Origin: Clostridia bacterium
GTDB lineage: Bacteria > Bacillota > Clostridia > TANB77 > CAG-465
Direction of reading: 5' to 3'
DNA: 64,000 nt
Assembly (NCBI GenBank): GCA_900772475.1
Contig: CAAHEI010000039.1
Span: 1-64,000 of the forward strand
The notes beneath the pieces are model-generated. The model worked only from the letters and a program-made list of their open reading frames with translations, did no database searches and was not told where the DNA came from. The position numbers were made by a program, and so were the translations under genes. Of this stretch, positions 34,141 through 46,571 are shown piece after piece. The number at the start of each line of letters is the position of its first letter. Within the stretch, counting starts at the first letter, position 1.

Positions 34141-36225
34141 TTAATTGTCTTTTTTTGTTCTTTGTGCAACGATTGTTTCAAGAACAGATTTTGGAACTTC
34201 TTCATAATGAGATGGTTCCATAGAGTAAACTCCTCTACCTTGTGTTCTAGATCTTAAATCTGTAGCATATCCAAACATTTCAGATAGTGGAATAAATGAG
34301 TGAATAGTTGTAGTTCCTTGAACTGTATCCATTCCTTCCATTCTACCACGTCTAGAGTTAACATCTCCGATAACATCTCCCATGTATTCTTCTGGAACAA
34401 TGATATCAACTTTCATTATTGGTTCTAATAATACGGCTCCACCTTGACGGCAAGCTTCTTTTAGAGCCATAGATCCAGCAATATGGAAAGCTGCTTCAGA
34501 TGAGTCAACGTCATGATATGAACCATCAACAAGTGCAACTTTAATATCTACAACAGGATATCCTGCTAAAATACCAGCTTTCATTGCATCTTGAACACCT
34601 TCGTCTGTTGGTTTAACATATTCCTTAGGAACAACACCACCAACAATTTTAGATGTAAATTCATAACCTTTTCCTGGTTCATTTGGTTCAACTTCTAACC
34701 AAACATCACCATATTGTCCTCTACCACCAGATTGTCTTATAAACTTACCTTGAACCTTAACAGGTTTTCTGATAGTTTCTTTATATGCAACTTGTGGTTT
34801 ACCAACATTAGCTTCTACTTTAAATTCTCTTTTCATTCTATCAACTATGATATCAAGATGTAATTCACCCATACCAGCGATGATAGTTTGACCAGTTTCT
34901 TGATCAGTATATGCTTTAAATGATGGATCTTCCTCAGCTAGTTTTTGTAAAGCTAAGTCCATTTTATCTTGGTCAGCTTTAGTTTTTGGTTCAATTGCAA
35001 CATCTATAACAGGTTCTGGGAACTCAATAGATTCAAGTATTATTGGAGCGTTTTCATCACATAAAGTATCTCCAGTAGATACATCTTTTAGTCCAACCGC
35101 ACAAGCTATGTCTCCGGCATATACCTTTGTTATATCTTGTCTGTTATTAGCATGCATTTGAATAAGTCTTCCTATTCTTTCCTTTTTGCCTTTATTAGCA
35201 TTTAATACATAAGAACCACTTTCTAATGTCCCTGAATAAACTCTAAAGAAAGTTAATTTTCCAACATATGGATCAGTCATTATTTTGAAAGCAAGTGCTG
35301 CAAATGGTTGATCGTCTGCTGAGATTCTTTCTTCTTCAGTTCCATCTTCTAGTACACCTTTTATATGAGGTATATCAGTTGGAGCTGGCATATAATCAAC
35401 AATGTTATCAAGTAATTCTTGAACACATTTGTTTTTATATGAACTTCCGCAAGTTACTGGAACTATTGTATTAGCTATTGTTCCTTTTCTAAGACCTTTT
35501 TTGATTTCTTCTTCAGTAAGTTCTTCACCCATTAAATATTTTTCCATTAATGCGTCATCTTGTTCTGCAACAGCTTCTACAAGTTTTGTTCTATATTCTT
35601 CAGCTAATTCTTTTAAATCATCTGGAATTGGTTCACGTCTAACATCTTTTCCAAGATCGTCATAGTGAATACAAGCATCCATTTTAACTAAATCAACTAG
35701 TCCTTTAAAAGTATCTTCTTTACCAATTGGTATAGCAATTGGTACTGCATTAGCTTGTAATCTTTCTTTTAATTGTTTTACACAGTTAAAGAAATCAGCT
35801 CCTGTAATATCCATTTTATTTACATATACCATTCTTGGAACGTTATATTTGTTTGCTTGTCTCCAAACAGTTTCAGATTGTGGTTGAACTCCACCTTTTG
35901 CACAAAGTACAGTAACTGAACCATCTAGAACTCTAAGAGATCTTTCAACTTCTATTGTAAAGTCAACGTGTCCTGGTGTATCAATAATGTTAATTCTGTT
36001 ATTGTTCCAGTAACATGTTGTAGCAGCAGAAGTTATTGTTATACCTCTTTCTTGTTCTTGAGCCATCCAGTCCATTGTAGCTCCACCATCATGAACTTCA
36101 CCTATTTTATGAGTTTTACCTGTATAAAATAGAATTCTTTCAGTAGTAGTAGTTTTACCAGCATCAATGTGTGCCATGATACCGATATTTCTTGTCCTCT
36201 CAAGAGGATATTCTCTACCTGCCAT
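34141..36225 (-). CDS. fusA: Elongation factor G
   Basis: This 694-residue translocation GTPase starts [31 protein letters not shown], with G2 [12 protein letters not shown]3 DTPGHVDF and G4 NKMD. It ends with domain IV and V motifs [15 protein letters not shown] and RGRMEGMD. The length is normal. Third gene of the str operon, 27 bases after rpsG, with a GGAGGAAG ribosome binding site. Confidence 0.98.
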   Translation of the reverse strand: MAGREYPLERTRNIGIMAHIDAGKTTTTERILFYTGKTHKIGEVHDGGATMDWMAQEQERGITITSAATTCYWNNNRINIIDTPGHVDFTIEVERSLRVLDGSVTVLCAKGGVQPQSETVWRQANKYNVPRMVYVNKMDITGADFFNCVKQLKERLQANAVPIAIPIGKEDTFKGLVDLVKMDACIHYDDLGKDVRREPIPDDLKELAEEYRTKLVEAVAEQDDALMEKYLMGEELTEEEIKKGLRKGTIANTIVPVTCGSSYKNKCVQELLDNIVDYMPAPTDIPHIKGVLEDGTEEERISADDQPFAALAFKIMTDPYVGKLTFFRVYSGTLESGSYVLNANKGKKERIGRLIQMHANNRQDITKVYAGDIACAVGLKDVSTGDTLCDENAPIILESIEFPEPVIDVAIEPKTKADQDKMDLALQKLAEEDPSFKAYTDQETGQTIIAGMGELHLDIIVDRMKREFKVEANVGKPQVAYKETIRKPVKVQGKFIRQSGGRGQYGDVWLEVEPNEPGKGYEFTSKIVGGVVPKEYVKPTDEGVQDAMKAGILAGYPVVDIKVALVDGSYHDVDSSEAAFHIAGSMALKEACRQGGAVLLEPIMKVDIIVPEEYMGDVIGDVNSRRGRMEGMDTVQGTTTIHSFIPLSEMFGYATDLRSRTQGRGVYSMEPSHYEEVPKSVLETIVAQRTKKDN

Positions 36226-36252
36226 TTATTCTTCCTCCTTTTTATCTTAGGA

Positions 36253-36762
<510 letters not shown>

Positions 36763-36842
36763 TCAAAAAGGTACTCAAAAACTTTAATTTCTGTAAGGGG
36801 CTAGAGTTTAATTTATTTTAAACTTAAGCACCTACTCTTATT

Positions 36843-37259
36843 TTATTTTTTCTTTGCTCTTTTTGCACCATATTTTGATTTTGCTTGTACTCTGTCTGCA
36901 ACACCTGCAGTATCAAGTACACCTCTTACAATGTGGTAACGTACACCTGGTAGATCTTTTACTCTTCCACCTCTAATTAAAACAACACTGTGTTCTTGTA
37001 GGTTATGACCAATTCCTGGAATATATGCTGTTACTTCCATTGTATTAGAAAGTCTAACTCTGGCTACTTTACGTAAAGCTGAGTTTGGCTTTTTAGGAGT
37101 TTGTGTTTTTACAACTGTACAAACACCTCTTTTTTGTGGAGAAGATTGATTAGTAGCAGATTTTGTACGAGAATTGTATCCTCTTTGTAATGCTGGTGAT
37201 TTTGATTTTGTTACTTTATCTTGTCTTCCCTTTCTTACTAATTGGCTAAATGTAGGCAC
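36843..37259 (-). CDS. rpsL: 30S ribosomal protein S12
   Basis: This 138-residue decoding-centre protein keeps the streptomycin-determining lysine in [11 protein letters not shown] and the [29 protein letters not shown] loop, so the sequence is wild-type for that drug. First gene of rpsL-rpsG-fusA-tuf. A GGGAGGTGA ribosome binding site and a near-consensus promoter precede it. Confidence 0.98.
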   Translation of the reverse strand: MPTFSQLVRKGRQDKVTKSKSPALQRGYNSRTKSATNQSSPQKRGVCTVVKTQTPKKPNSALRKVARVRLSNTMEVTAYIPGIGHNLQEHSVVLIRGGRVKDLPGVRYHIVRGVLDTAGVADRVQAKSKYGAKRAKKK

Positions 37260-37308
37260 TCTAAGTTCACCTCCCTTTCATGTTTACTTACTTAACGCAA
37301 GTACTTAA

Positions 37309-37337
37309 ATTATACAGCAAACTAGTACAAAAGTCAA
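37309..37337 (-). promoter_or_regulatory. str operon promoter
   Basis: On the minus strand TTGACT (37332-37337) and TATAAT (37309-37314) are 17 bases apart, 50 bases upstream of rpsL. Confidence 0.88.
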
Positions 37338-37376
37338 GAAAAAATATGTATTTTGCCTTAATGAACCTTATTTAAA

Positions 37377-37450
37377 GTTACTATTTAAACTATAGTTAAC
37401 CAAAAACACAAAATCAAATTTTATTAGTAATATATTCTACATAATAAATT
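37377..37450 (-). repeat. Element shared with the rpsF upstream region
   Basis: It matches 14138-14211 without gaps (see there). It begins 40 bases upstream of the -35 of the str promoter. The rest of the 37260-37771 intergenic region is AT-rich, and I see nothing else in it. Confidence 0.55.
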
Positions 37451-37771
37451 TAATATTCTGTCTCTAAAAAATTAGCAATAATTGTTTTAAATTGCCTTAT
37501 ATCAGCAGCTATTCTATAACAGTTGATTTTTTTCAACTAGCATACTTTGAATGAAGCCTTTTATTATTATAATTAATGGTTTTTTTATACATTTCTTAAT
37601 AGTATTTATATGTAATTGTATTACATGTGATACATTTTGTGCCTATTTAACCTAAAAACAATATTTTAAGTTGTTTATATAATACTGTCTTTACAGTATA
37701 ATTTAATAAATATTTAACTTAAGATATTTATCTATATATTAAATAGTCATTAGAAAGGATTGAGTTTGTGT

Positions 37772-38110
37772 ATGAAAAGAGTAGATGAACAAAACATAGT
37801 TATTGGAAAAAAATTAAAAGAATATAGAGAAAATAGAGGTTATACACAAGAAGATGTTGCTAAAGAAATTGAAGTTAATCCTAAACATTATGGAAGAATT
37901 GAAAGAGGTGAAAATTCTTGCACTATTTCAAATTTAATAACTTTGTGTAATCTTTTTGGTATAAGTACTGAAGAAATTATAGGCTCACTTATCTCAACTA
38001 AACCTGATGATGGTATTAGTAATGATTTTCAAAAACTTACACTAGAGGATAAATTATCTGTTTCTAGCTATATTGATTTTTTAATTTCAAAATATAAAGA
38101 ACAAAAATAA
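37772..38110 (+). CDS. XRE-family HTH regulator
   Basis: This 112-residue protein has an N-terminal helix-turn-helix (IGKKLKEYRENRGYTQEDVAKEIEVNPKHYGRIERGENSCTISNLITLC). A short C-terminal helix pair ends in a Lys-rich tail and could support dimerisation. The start is uncertain: ATG at 37772 or TTG at 37766, with AAGGA at 37755-37759. It stands between rpsL and a block of accessory genes, and a dispersed repeat begins over its last codons. Regulatory target unknown. Confidence 0.85.
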   Translation: MKRVDEQNIVIGKKLKEYRENRGYTQEDVAKEIEVNPKHYGRIERGENSCTISNLITLCNLFGISTEEIIGSLISTKPDDGISNDFQKLTLEDKLSVSSYIDFLISKYKEQK

Positions 38111-38241
38111 CTTTGTCACCACTAACTGCTTTTGTAGTTAGTGGTATTTTTAAAGATGTTGTATTTAAGTTTCCACCTATCTTTAGATCGCTTTTTTTTA
38201 ACGGTCGATGTTCTCAGCCATTACTCATCGTAATTTTTTGA
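38098..38241 (+). repeat. Dispersed repeat, copy B
   Basis: It is the second copy of the element at 11086-11238. It includes a 12-bp terminator stem (38118-38145) and the TTTAACGGTCG block. It begins at the last codons of the HTH gene. Confidence 0.75.
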
Positions 38242-38491
38242 CAAAAAAGAGATTATATGTTAATGTCAAATATTTTTAGAGTTTTTTGGTAAAAATTCAC
38301 TCGCACTTCGTGCAAACAATTTAAAGTCTAATTTTTACAATATCACAAGAAGATATTTTTTCTATTACTCTGCTCAACGCTAAAAGCTTTCCTGAACCAC
38401 ACACATAGTATGTGGTTTTCTCTAATAACATCAAGAAATAAGAAAAATTAAAATTTTTCTTTCTAAGAGTTGCTTTCGCAACTCTTTTTTT
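38242..38491 (+). other. Gene-free region with hairpins and a terminator
   Basis: No convincing ORF is present. There are short hairpins (GCACTTCGTGC near 38302; ACCACA...TGTGGT near 38396-38416) and a strong terminator at the end. A TTGACA at 38237 could belong to a weak promoter, so a small RNA gene is possible but unproven. Confidence 0.3.
38466..38491 (+). terminator. Terminator upstream of the 124-residue ORF
   Basis: AGAGTTGC (38466-38473) pairs with GCAACTCT (38478-38485) around TTTC, followed by T7. Confidence 0.88.
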
Positions 38492-38515
38492 ATACACTTT
38501 ATTTAAGAGGTAAAA

Positions 38516-38890
38516 ATGGAAAATAAAAAAGTAATTAAAGAAAATGAATTTATAGAATTCTATAATTCTAGACGATATGAAGCTAATTGTTTTAATGAAG
38601 ATAGTTCTCTAAATAAAAATCATAATTCTTTTAAATCAACTGGGCTAATTGCTTCTATTTTTGGAGATCATTGGAAAGAAGTTTATCTTAAAAACAAAAA
38701 AATTATTGATAGTCTTAGACCTAATGCTCCAATTAAAGCTGTTTTACAATTTGAACAAGAAGATGAATGGAACGGTTTGCCTATTTCCACTCCTCCTTAT
38801 ACTATTTGTTCTAAATGTAATTTTGATAAATGTGTTCCAATTGATTATGTATCAAAGAGAGGTTTTCATCACATTTTTAAGGATAATTAA
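38516..38890 (+). CDS. Hypothetical protein, possibly an IS91-type transposase remnant
   Basis: This 124-residue protein has FKSTGLIASIFGDHWKEVYLKNKKIIDSLRPNA at about residues 40-75. That recalls, from memory, the region preceding the zinc-binding domain of IS91-like transposases. The C-terminus holds one CxxC...C group (CSKCNFDKC) rather than a full zinc ribbon, then stops. Ribosome binding site AAGAGGT. It may be a truncated or re-purposed transposase; I am not sure. Confidence 0.5.
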   Translation: MENKKVIKENEFIEFYNSRRYEANCFNEDSSLNKNHNSFKSTGLIASIFGDHWKEVYLKNKKIIDSLRPNAPIKAVLQFEQEDEWNGLPISTPPYTICSKCNFDKCVPIDYVSKRGFHHIFKDN

Positions 38891-39078
38891 TTTATATTCG
38901 CCTATATTGTTTACATATAAATAAGGTTATGCTTTAGTCATTTTGGTTTGCCTAATTTTTTTCATTTTTATTACAATCAATATGACTTTCATATTATATA
39001 AAAGAAATTCAGACTACTTTTAAATATAGTCTGAATTTGTTTATTTGTCTTTATATATTAATTATTTTTTTATTGTTG

Positions 39079-41544
39079 TTATAGATTAACATCCACATTA
39101 GGTATACTAACAGAAACGCTTACTTTTTTATCATTATATGTAAATTTATATTGATAAGCATTTTTATTATTTCCCTCTAAAGAGTTATATATTTTTGTTC
39201 TTCTTACATCAAGATATTGATGATTACCACCATAATTACTATCATACACTTCTAATTTTATATGATTATCATCATTTATATCAATTAAAACTTTTTGTAA
39301 ACATACTGTATAATCATTATTTAAGACAAGGAGTGGAACTTTACCTTTTTGAGTGATATCTGTAATATATTTATATGCTTTATCTGGATCAGTCTCAAAA
39401 GATATTCTTTCGTCTCTATATTTTAATATATCTAATCTATATATTGCTTTTATAAACTGTTGATCATCATCTTCTAGTTTATTTTTTTTGTCATCTCGTT
39501 CATCATTAGAAAAATCATTATTTATTATATAGTTTTCATATTTTTTAAATCCTGAATTTTCTGATTTAGAATTCAAGTAATAATATGAAAATTTATAATC
39601 ATTAAATTCTTTTTTGTACTTGCTAGCTATTTCAAGAACGCCATTATTAACGGATGTGGACATAAAATCATTTGGAATTTCTTTCATAAACTTTAAATCC
39701 TTTAATTCGTAATTGTACAATATAGAATTTTTATTTATATTACCAATATTTATTTCATAGCCTGGTGCTTTTAACATTTCACCAGTTTGAGTGTTTTTAA
39801 CAGATATATCACTTAATTTACTTCTCATTGTTCCCTCGTAGTATAATTTTGAAAAAAGAGACATACCATACGTTGCACCATAATTACTTGATGTAGTTGA
39901 AAAGTTTTGGACTGGCATTCCATTTTTTTTAGCTAAAAAATCATTATTTCTATATATTATATAATCATCATTTGAATCTTTATTTAAATCAACAAATCCG
40001 TAATTTATTTCAGCCGAAATAAGTTCAAATATGTCACTTAGTACCTCTGAATTTAATGCATAGTAATACTTTCCCTTTGTTTCTGTAGCAATTTTTTGTA
40101 ATACTTCTGTATCTAGGTCATCTCCTAACCCAATAGTAAATACTCTAACGCCTTTCTCTTTTGCTTCTTTTGTAGCATTTTCTATTTTTCTACTATCATA
40201 TCCTTCAACTCCACCTGTATCTTTTCCGTCTGTAAGAAGTATCATATATTTTCTTACTTCTTTATTGTTAGTATCAAACTGTTTTAAGCCACCTTCTAAT
40301 GCATTTCCAATATATGTTCCTGTAAATTTTTCAGTTAAAGTTTTAATACTGTTTATTTTTTCTTTAACTTTTTCTTTATCGCTAGTCAAAGGACAAAGTT
40401 CTTCATACTGAAACGTAAACTTACCTGCACCAAATTTATAATCTCCTTTTAATTTGTCCACTATTCTATTGGATAAATCAACTCTCTTAAACTGCGTATC
40501 ATTTTCTCCGCTTTCATTAACAATTTCTGATGAATACATTGAACCTGAGTTATCAATTACAAACATTAATTCAGTTGATACTTTCTCTTTCATTTTTGAA
40601 GAATCAGCAATAAAATACTTACCGCTATCTGTTATTTTAACTGATATAGTCGATAAATCCGCATTTACCTTTGAATCCTGTTTTATAAAATTGTTATTGT
40701 CAATATCCATTTTATACACTGCAAGTGATGATTCGGCAAGTCCTTTTTGGGATAATAAATTCTTATCATATTTTATATTCATATTTGCATTATCAACAGT
40801 TCCTTTTAAATTCACACTATATACCTTTGATAAAACAGCTGAAATTTCATTTATAGTTTTCAGATCATACATATCTACTGTTGTTTTTGAAATATTATCA
40901 GTACCATTGACCTCTATTTCTACTCCAATATTTTCTAATTTTAAATTATATTTTAATTTTCTTTCATCATCTTGAACTGAATCACTTTTACTTTCTTTTT
41001 CAATTGGATTTAATCCTAATACTACTTCAGTTCCATCCTCCACAACATCTCCATCTGTATCCTGTTTATTAGGATCAGTATTTAATTTTTCGCTTTCATA
41101 ATTATTACTTAATCCATCATCGTCTATATCTATATATTCAATATTATCATTGTTTTGTAAAGAAAGCTCACCTAACTGATTTTCAAGTAATGTAATATTT
41201 TTGCTTTTTGTTTTTTTATTTGATGTTACTGTTATAGTATATGTACCCTCCTTTTTAGGCAATTCCCATACAACATCGCTTCCCTTATTTGCATTTAAAC
41301 TTCCATCTGAAACTTGCCAATCTATATCAAATTTTTTTCCAGATTTTTTTTCTGCAACAGCTCCTATTTTTATTTCATTTTGCATTGTTGCGATCACATC
41401 TGCATCATCACCTGTAAATGAAATTTTAATTGGATCATATAATGCAGAAAAAGTTAACATACCAATAATTAATGCAACAATAACACCTACGACTATTAAT
41501 ATTATTTTTTTATAATCTTCCCATATTTCTTGTATTATTTCCAT
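39079..41544 (-). CDS. Membrane-anchored von Willebrand factor A protein
   Basis: This 821-residue protein has an N-terminal membrane helix (about 13-34) and a PKD/Ig-like beta domain (about 40-118). Two calcium-binding thrombospondin type 3-like repeats follow (IDIDDDGLSNNYE and DTDGDVVEDGTE, about 138-170). The vWA domain at about 323-510 has an intact MIDAS (DNSGSM, T and LTDGKDTGG). A long C-terminal part of unknown fold completes it. Most of the protein should lie outside the cell, suggesting adhesion or sensing. It follows the transglutaminase-like gene by 9 bases. Confidence 0.88.
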   Translation of the reverse strand: MEIIQEIWEDYKKIILIVVGVIVALIIGMLTFSALYDPIKISFTGDDADVIATMQNEIKIGAVAEKKSGKKFDIDWQVSDGSLNANKGSDVVWELPKKEGTYTITVTSNKKTKSKNITLLENQLGELSLQNNDNIEYIDIDDDGLSNNYESEKLNTDPNKQDTDGDVVEDGTEVVLGLNPIEKESKSDSVQDDERKLKYNLKLENIGVEIEVNGTDNISKTTVDMYDLKTINEISAVLSKVYSVNLKGTVDNANMNIKYDKNLLSQKGLAESSLAVYKMDIDNNNFIKQDSKVNADLSTISVKITDSGKYFIADSSKMKEKVSTELMFVIDNSGSMYSSEIVNESGENDTQFKRVDLSNRIVDKLKGDYKFGAGKFTFQYEELCPLTSDKEKVKEKINSIKTLTEKFTGTYIGNALEGGLKQFDTNNKEVRKYMILLTDGKDTGGVEGYDSRKIENATKEAKEKGVRVFTIGLGDDLDTEVLQKIATETKGKYYYALNSEVLSDIFELISAEINYGFVDLNKDSNDDYIIYRNNDFLAKKNGMPVQNFSTTSSNYGATYGMSLFSKLYYEGTMRSKLSDISVKNTQTGEMLKAPGYEINIGNINKNSILYNYELKDLKFMKEIPNDFMSTSVNNGVLEIASKYKKEFNDYKFSYYYLNSKSENSGFKKYENYIINNDFSNDERDDKKNKLEDDDQQFIKAIYRLDILKYRDERISFETDPDKAYKYITDITQKGKVPLLVLNNDYTVCLQKVLIDINDDNHIKLEVYDSNYGGNHQYLDVRRTKIYNSLEGNNKNAYQYKFTYNDKKVSVSVSIPNVDVNL

Positions 41545-41553
41545 GTTTACCTC

Positions 41554-42765
41554 CTAATTATTTTTCAATACTATATATGTGTTTAGAATATTATAATAGT
41601 TAAATTTATTTTGATTCTCATCTATATATTTGCTATATTTATCATCTTGAAAAACGTAAACCATTTTGTCAGGTATAGCTCTTACATTTAAATCAACAGC
41701 AAATTCAACTAAATTTTCATCTTTATTATTGTCTAATATTTTTTTAAATTTAATTGAAAAATTATCACTATTTGATATATATTTTTCCATTTTAATATAA
41801 TAATTATATTTCGTAGAAACTGCATTTGGTATTTTTTCTTCCAAATCAATTGTATTTGATTTTTTTATTTGTTCACCTGTTATATTAAAATATGAATGAA
41901 TTATTTCTTCAAATTGATCTTTTTCATTTTTTATAGATTTATCTGATGTTAAATCAACATGATACCATTCATTTTCTAAATTAACCATATTCCAAGCATG
42001 TGCTTGATTTTGCAGATATCCTGTTATCATTATATTATTAATTCCAACTTTATTTAGAGCAATCATAAAAGTCTTTGATAACCCATCACATACCGCTTTT
42101 TTTGACACCAAACATCCATAAATACTGTGACTTTCTTCAGGCACCTCATTTATATCTGTATATTTATAATATGTTGCTATTTTACATATTTTATCATGTA
42201 TATATAGCTCAGCTTCAAATGGATCCATATTCTTAGCTTCATTCACAATTGGATTTAAAACGTCATTTATCTCACTTATTTTATTATTTAAATCGTTTTT
42301 ATCCTTTACAGAATAGCTAAGTTCAACTTCAATTCTTTTCGAATTTACCAAATCTATTGTTGATACAGTATAATCATTATTTACATAGAATACTTCTGGA
42401 TGATCTAAAAACAAATTTTGAATGGCTCCTTTTACATCTTGCATTGTGGTATTATCATCCACATAATTGTAATCTTTTATTTTAACTTTAGTATTCAAGT
42501 TTTTTATTGATAGTGCTATTTCTCTGTATATACTCTTTTGCTGTTCACTTAATGTATTATAATAAAAATTATTACTAATTGAATTTAATTCATTAATTTG
42601 TAATTCATTTATATTTGATATCGTATCATTCTTTTGCGAAAACTTATCTACTGCGTCCTCCATACTAATTACAATCTGATTTGCTAATTTTTTATCAGTT
42701 ACAATTAAAAAAGTAAAAAATATAACTATAACAAAAATTAAGCCTAAAATTATTTTCTTTTTCAT
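41554..42765 (-). CDS. Transglutaminase-like extracellular protein
   Basis: This 403-residue protein has an N-terminal membrane anchor (about 4-23) and a transglutaminase-like domain with all three catalytic residues: Cys226 (KKAVCDGLSKTF), His256 (QAHAWNMV) and Asp271 (WYHVDLTSD). Such domains may act as proteases, ligases or cross-linkers. I chose the ATG at 42765 behind GAGGT. The neighbouring vWA gene suggests that they form a surface system, possibly with the enzyme processing the vWA protein. Confidence 0.87.
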   Translation of the reverse strand: MKKKIILGLIFVIVIFFTFLIVTDKKLANQIVISMEDAVDKFSQKNDTISNINELQINELNSISNNFYYNTLSEQQKSIYREIALSIKNLNTKVKIKDYNYVDDNTTMQDVKGAIQNLFLDHPEVFYVNNDYTVSTIDLVNSKRIEVELSYSVKDKNDLNNKISEINDVLNPIVNEAKNMDPFEAELYIHDKICKIATYYKYTDINEVPEESHSIYGCLVSKKAVCDGLSKTFMIALNKVGINNIMITGYLQNQAHAWNMVNLENEWYHVDLTSDKSIKNEKDQFEEIIHSYFNITGEQIKKSNTIDLEEKIPNAVSTKYNYYIKMEKYISNSDNFSIKFKKILDNNKDENLVEFAVDLNVRAIPDKMVYVFQDDKYSKYIDENQNKFNYYNILNTYIVLKNN

Positions 42766-42941
42766 AAAATACCTCACACATTATATTTTAATATATAAAT
42801 AGAACAAATTCAATACATTATCTAATTTTTTTAGATTAATAAATAATTTAGTAATTAATATTTAAAATAGGTATAATTAAAAATTTAATAAATGTAATTA
42901 AACAAGAATAGTTGATATTTACACTTTGCCTATAGAAAAAT

Positions 42942-42971
42942 AATAAGGTACTCATCACTAAGCACCTTATT
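42942..42971 (-). terminator. rpoC terminator
   Basis: AATAAGGT (42942-42949) pairs with ACCTTATT (42964-42971), with further pairing inside. Confidence 0.8.
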
Positions 42972-42978
42972 ATATATT

Positions 42979-45900
42979 TTATTCGACTTCATCAATTAAA
43001 TCTTTATCTGGTATTATATACTTTTCAATATTTGTATTAGTTTCTTCTTTTACTTCTTCAGGGGATTCAACTTTAATATCATTGTAATCTACAACACCTG
43101 TTCCTGCTGGAATTAAACGACCAATTATAACATTTTCTTTTAATCCCTGTAGTTTATCTACTTTTCCTTTAAGAGCAGCATCTGTAAGTACCCTTGCAGT
43201 TTCTTGGAATGAAGCAGCAGATAAGAACGAATCAGTTTGAAGTGCTACTTTTGTTATTCCAAGTAAAGTTTTCTTACCTTTTGCAAGTTTCTTTCCTTTT
43301 TCACTTGCAAGTTTGTTTTCATAATTAAAGTCTGTCATATCAACTGTTGATCCTGTTATTAGATTAGTTTCACCTGAATCTTCAATAAATATTTTTCTTA
43401 ACATTTGACGTCCAACAATTTCAATATGTTTATCATTAATATGAACACCTTGAGTTCTATATACTTTTTGGACTTCTTCAATTAAGTAATTTTCAACAGC
43501 TATATCACCTTTTATACGAATAATATCATGCGGATCAAGAGAACCTTCTGTAATTCTATCTCCAGCTTTTATTTTTTGTCCATTTGATACTGATATTCTC
43601 ATTCCAAATGGTATTACATATCTTTCTGTATGTTTATCATCAGATGTAACTATTACTTCTTTATTAGTTGAATTATTTCCTATTGTTACAGTACCATCAA
43701 TTTCAGTTACCATAGCAACACCTTTTGGTTTTCTGGCTTCAAATAATTCTTCAACACGAGGAAGACCTTGTGTAATATCTGAACCTGCAACACCACCACT
43801 ATGAATTGTTCTCATTGTAAGCTGTGTACCTGGCTCACCTATTGATTGTGCAGCAATTATACCGACTGCTTCACCAGGACTAATTGGCTCACCTGTTGCA
43901 AGGTTTTTACCATAACATTTACTACATACTCCTCTAACAGATTCACAAGTAAAGGCAGAACGTATTTTAACTTTTGTAATTCCATGTTTAATAATATCTT
44001 CAACAATATCTGGAGTTACATATGTATTTCTTTCATATAATACATTTCCTTTTTCATCAAGAAGATCTTCTGCAAGATATCTTCCTTCAATTCTTTCTTC
44101 AAGTTTTTCTACTGGCTCTCCACTTTCCATAATTGCTTCAACTTCAAATCCATGATGTGTTCCACAATCATCTTCAGCAACAACAACATCCTGGTTAACA
44201 TCAACAAGTCTTCTTGTCAAGTATCCAGAGTCAGCTGTTCTTAAAGCAGTATCTGCAAGACCTTTTCTAGCACCATGTGATGCAATAAAGAATTCAAGAA
44301 CATCCAAACCTTCTTTAAAGTTTGATTTAATAGGTAACTCTATTGTTCTACCCATTGTATCTGCCATAAGTCCACGCATACCACCAAGCTGTCTTATCTG
44401 AGTTGGGTTACCTCTGGCACCAGTATTAGCCATCATTTGAAGTGGATTCATTATGTTTGGATTATTCATGATTTCACTTTGAATTTCATCTGTAGCATCA
44501 GACCAAATTTTAATAATTTCTTTATATCTTTCATCATTTGATATAAGTCCACGTTTATAATTTTTTAATACCTTTTCAGCTTCTTCTTCAGCTTTAGCAA
44601 GAATTTGTGGTTTATTTTCTGGTATTTCTATATCTGATACAGATACTGTTACACCAGCTTTTGTTGAATATTTATATCCATACTTTTTAATATTATCAAG
44701 AACAATTGCAGTCTCTGTAATTCCATGTTTAGCAATACATTTATCAACAATTTGTCCAAGTTGTTTTTTCTTAGCTTCGAAATCTATTTCAAGCTTTAGA
44801 AGATTTTCTTCTTTAGATCTATCTACAAAACCAATGTCTTGTGGAATAAAGCTATTGAATATTAATCTTCCTACAGTTGCATCTATAATTCCGGTATGAA
44901 CTTTTCCATCAATTTCTTTTGATACCCTTACTCTTATTGGTGCATGTATTCCAACAACACCTTGATCATAAGCCATAAGTGCTTCGTCCATATTTGAAAA
45001 GACTTTTCCTTCGCCTTTTTCTCCTTCTAGTTTTACTGTAAGATAGAAACTTCCAAGTATCATATCCATTGATGGAACAGTTACTGGTTTACCATCTTGT
45101 AATTTTAAAAGATTATTTGAAGCAAGCATTAGCATTTTTGCTTCTGCAACAGCCTCAGGAGAAAGTGGTACGTGAACAGCCATTTGGTCACCATCAAAGT
45201 CAGCATTAAATGCTGTACATACTAATGGATGAAGTTTTATAGCTCTACCATCAACAAGTACGGGTTCAAAAGCTTGAATACCAAGTCTATGAAGTGTAGG
45301 TGCACGGTTTAGCATTACTGGTCTATTTTTTATAACATCTTCAAGTACATCCCAAACCTCAACTGCAGTTCTCTCAACCATCCTCTTTGCATTTTTTATA
45401 TTAAATGCCATTCCTCTTTTTACTAGTTCCTTCATAACAAAAGGTTTGAATAGCTCTAAAGCCATTTCTCTTGGAAGACCACATTGATAAATTTTAAGTT
45501 CAGGTCCAACAACAATAACAGAACGTCCTGAGTAGTCAACCCTTTTTCCAAGTAAGTTTTGTCTAAATCTTCCCTGTTTTCCTTTTAACATATCTGTTAA
45601 TGATTTAAGTGCTCTTCCACCAGCACCAGTAATTGGTTTACCACGTCTTCCATTGTCAATTAAAGCATCAACTGCTTCTTGTAACATTCTTTTTTCATTT
45701 CTAACGATTATATCAGGTGCTTCTAATTCTAATAATCTTTTCAATCTGTTATTTCTATTTATAACTCTTCTGTATAAATCGTTTAGATCAGATGTAGCAA
45801 ATCTTCCACCATCTAATTGAACCATAGGACGAAGATCTGGAGGTATTACTGGTAATACTTCTAATATCATCCACTCAGGTTTGTTTCCTGATTCTAAAAA

Positions 45901-46548
45901 CGCTTCAACTGTTTCTAATCTTTTTATAATCTTAGCTCTTTTAGCTCCAGTAGCTTTTTCAAGCTCTTTCTTTAATTCACCTTGTAGTTTTTTAAGATCA
46001 ATTTTTGAAAGTAACTCTCTAATTGCTTCTGCACCCATTCCAACTCTAAAAGAATCGTAACCATATTTTTCTTCAGCTTCTCTATATTCTCTTTCACTTA
46101 TTATATCGCATACTTTAAATCCTGTATCTTTTGGATCAAGAACTATGTATGAGGCAAAATATATTACTTTTTCTAGAGCTTTGGGAGAAATATCAAGAAG
46201 AAGTCCCATTCTTCCTGGTATTCCTTTGAAGAACCATATATGTGATACAGGACATGCAAGTTCAATGTGTCCTAACCTTTCACGTCTAACCTTTTTCTTT
46301 GTAACTTCAACACCACATCTATCGCATATTATGCCTTTATATCTTACTTTTTTATATTTTCCACAGTAACATTCCCAATCCTTGGTTGGGCCAAAAATTT
46401 TCTCGCAGAATAAGCCATCTCTTTCAGGTTTTAATGTCCTGTAATTTATAGTTTCAGGTTTTTTTACTTCCCCTTTAGACCACTCTCTAACTTTTTCAGG
46501 GGATGCAAGAGCTATACTTAATCTATCAAAATTATCCATATCTTGCAT
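42979..46548 (-). CDS. rpoC: RNA polymerase subunit beta'
   Basis: This 1189-residue subunit has the N-terminal zinc site [20 protein letters not shown], the active-site magnesium motif [12 protein letters not shown] near residue 460, the bridge-helix region with [23 protein letters not shown], and [13 protein letters not shown] with [29 protein letters not shown] sequence. It lacks large lineage-specific insertions. It follows rpoB by 23 bases with an AAGGAGGA site. Confidence 0.99.
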   Translation of the reverse strand: MQDMDNFDRLSIALASPEKVREWSKGEVKKPETINYRTLKPERDGLFCEKIFGPTKDWECYCGKYKKVRYKGIICDRCGVEVTKKKVRRERLGHIELACPVSHIWFFKGIPGRMGLLLDISPKALEKVIYFASYIVLDPKDTGFKVCDIISEREYREAEEKYGYDSFRVGMGAEAIRELLSKIDLKKLQGELKKELEKATGAKRAKIIKRLETVEAFLESGNKPEWMILEVLPVIPPDLRPMVQLDGGRFATSDLNDLYRRVINRNNRLKRLLELEAPDIIVRNEKRMLQEAVDALIDNGRRGKPITGAGGRALKSLTDMLKGKQGRFRQNLLGKRVDYSGRSVIVVGPELKIYQCGLPREMALELFKPFVMKELVKRGMAFNIKNAKRMVERTAVEVWDVLEDVIKNRPVMLNRAPTLHRLGIQAFEPVLVDGRAIKLHPLVCTAFNADFDGDQMAVHVPLSPEAVAEAKMLMLASNNLLKLQDGKPVTVPSMDMILGSFYLTVKLEGEKGEGKVFSNMDEALMAYDQGVVGIHAPIRVRVSKEIDGKVHTGIIDATVGRLIFNSFIPQDIGFVDRSKEENLLKLEIDFEAKKKQLGQIVDKCIAKHGITETAIVLDNIKKYGYKYSTKAGVTVSVSDIEIPENKPQILAKAEEEAEKVLKNYKRGLISNDERYKEIIKIWSDATDEIQSEIMNNPNIMNPLQMMANTGARGNPTQIRQLGGMRGLMADTMGRTIELPIKSNFKEGLDVLEFFIASHGARKGLADTALRTADSGYLTRRLVDVNQDVVVAEDDCGTHHGFEVEAIMESGEPVEKLEERIEGRYLAEDLLDEKGNVLYERNTYVTPDIVEDIIKHGITKVKIRSAFTCESVRGVCSKCYGKNLATGEPISPGEAVGIIAAQSIGEPGTQLTMRTIHSGGVAGSDITQGLPRVEELFEARKPKGVAMVTEIDGTVTIGNNSTNKEVIVTSDDKHTERYVIPFGMRISVSNGQKIKAGDRITEGSLDPHDIIRIKGDIAVENYLIEEVQKVYRTQGVHINDKHIEIVGRQMLRKIFIEDSGETNLITGSTVDMTDFNYENKLASEKGKKLAKGKKTLLGITKVALQTDSFLSAASFQETARVLTDAALKGKVDKLQGLKENVIIGRLIPAGTGVVDYNDIKVESPEEVKEETNTNIEKYIIPDKDLIDEVE

Positions 46549-46571
46549 GTTATATATTCCTCCTTATACCA

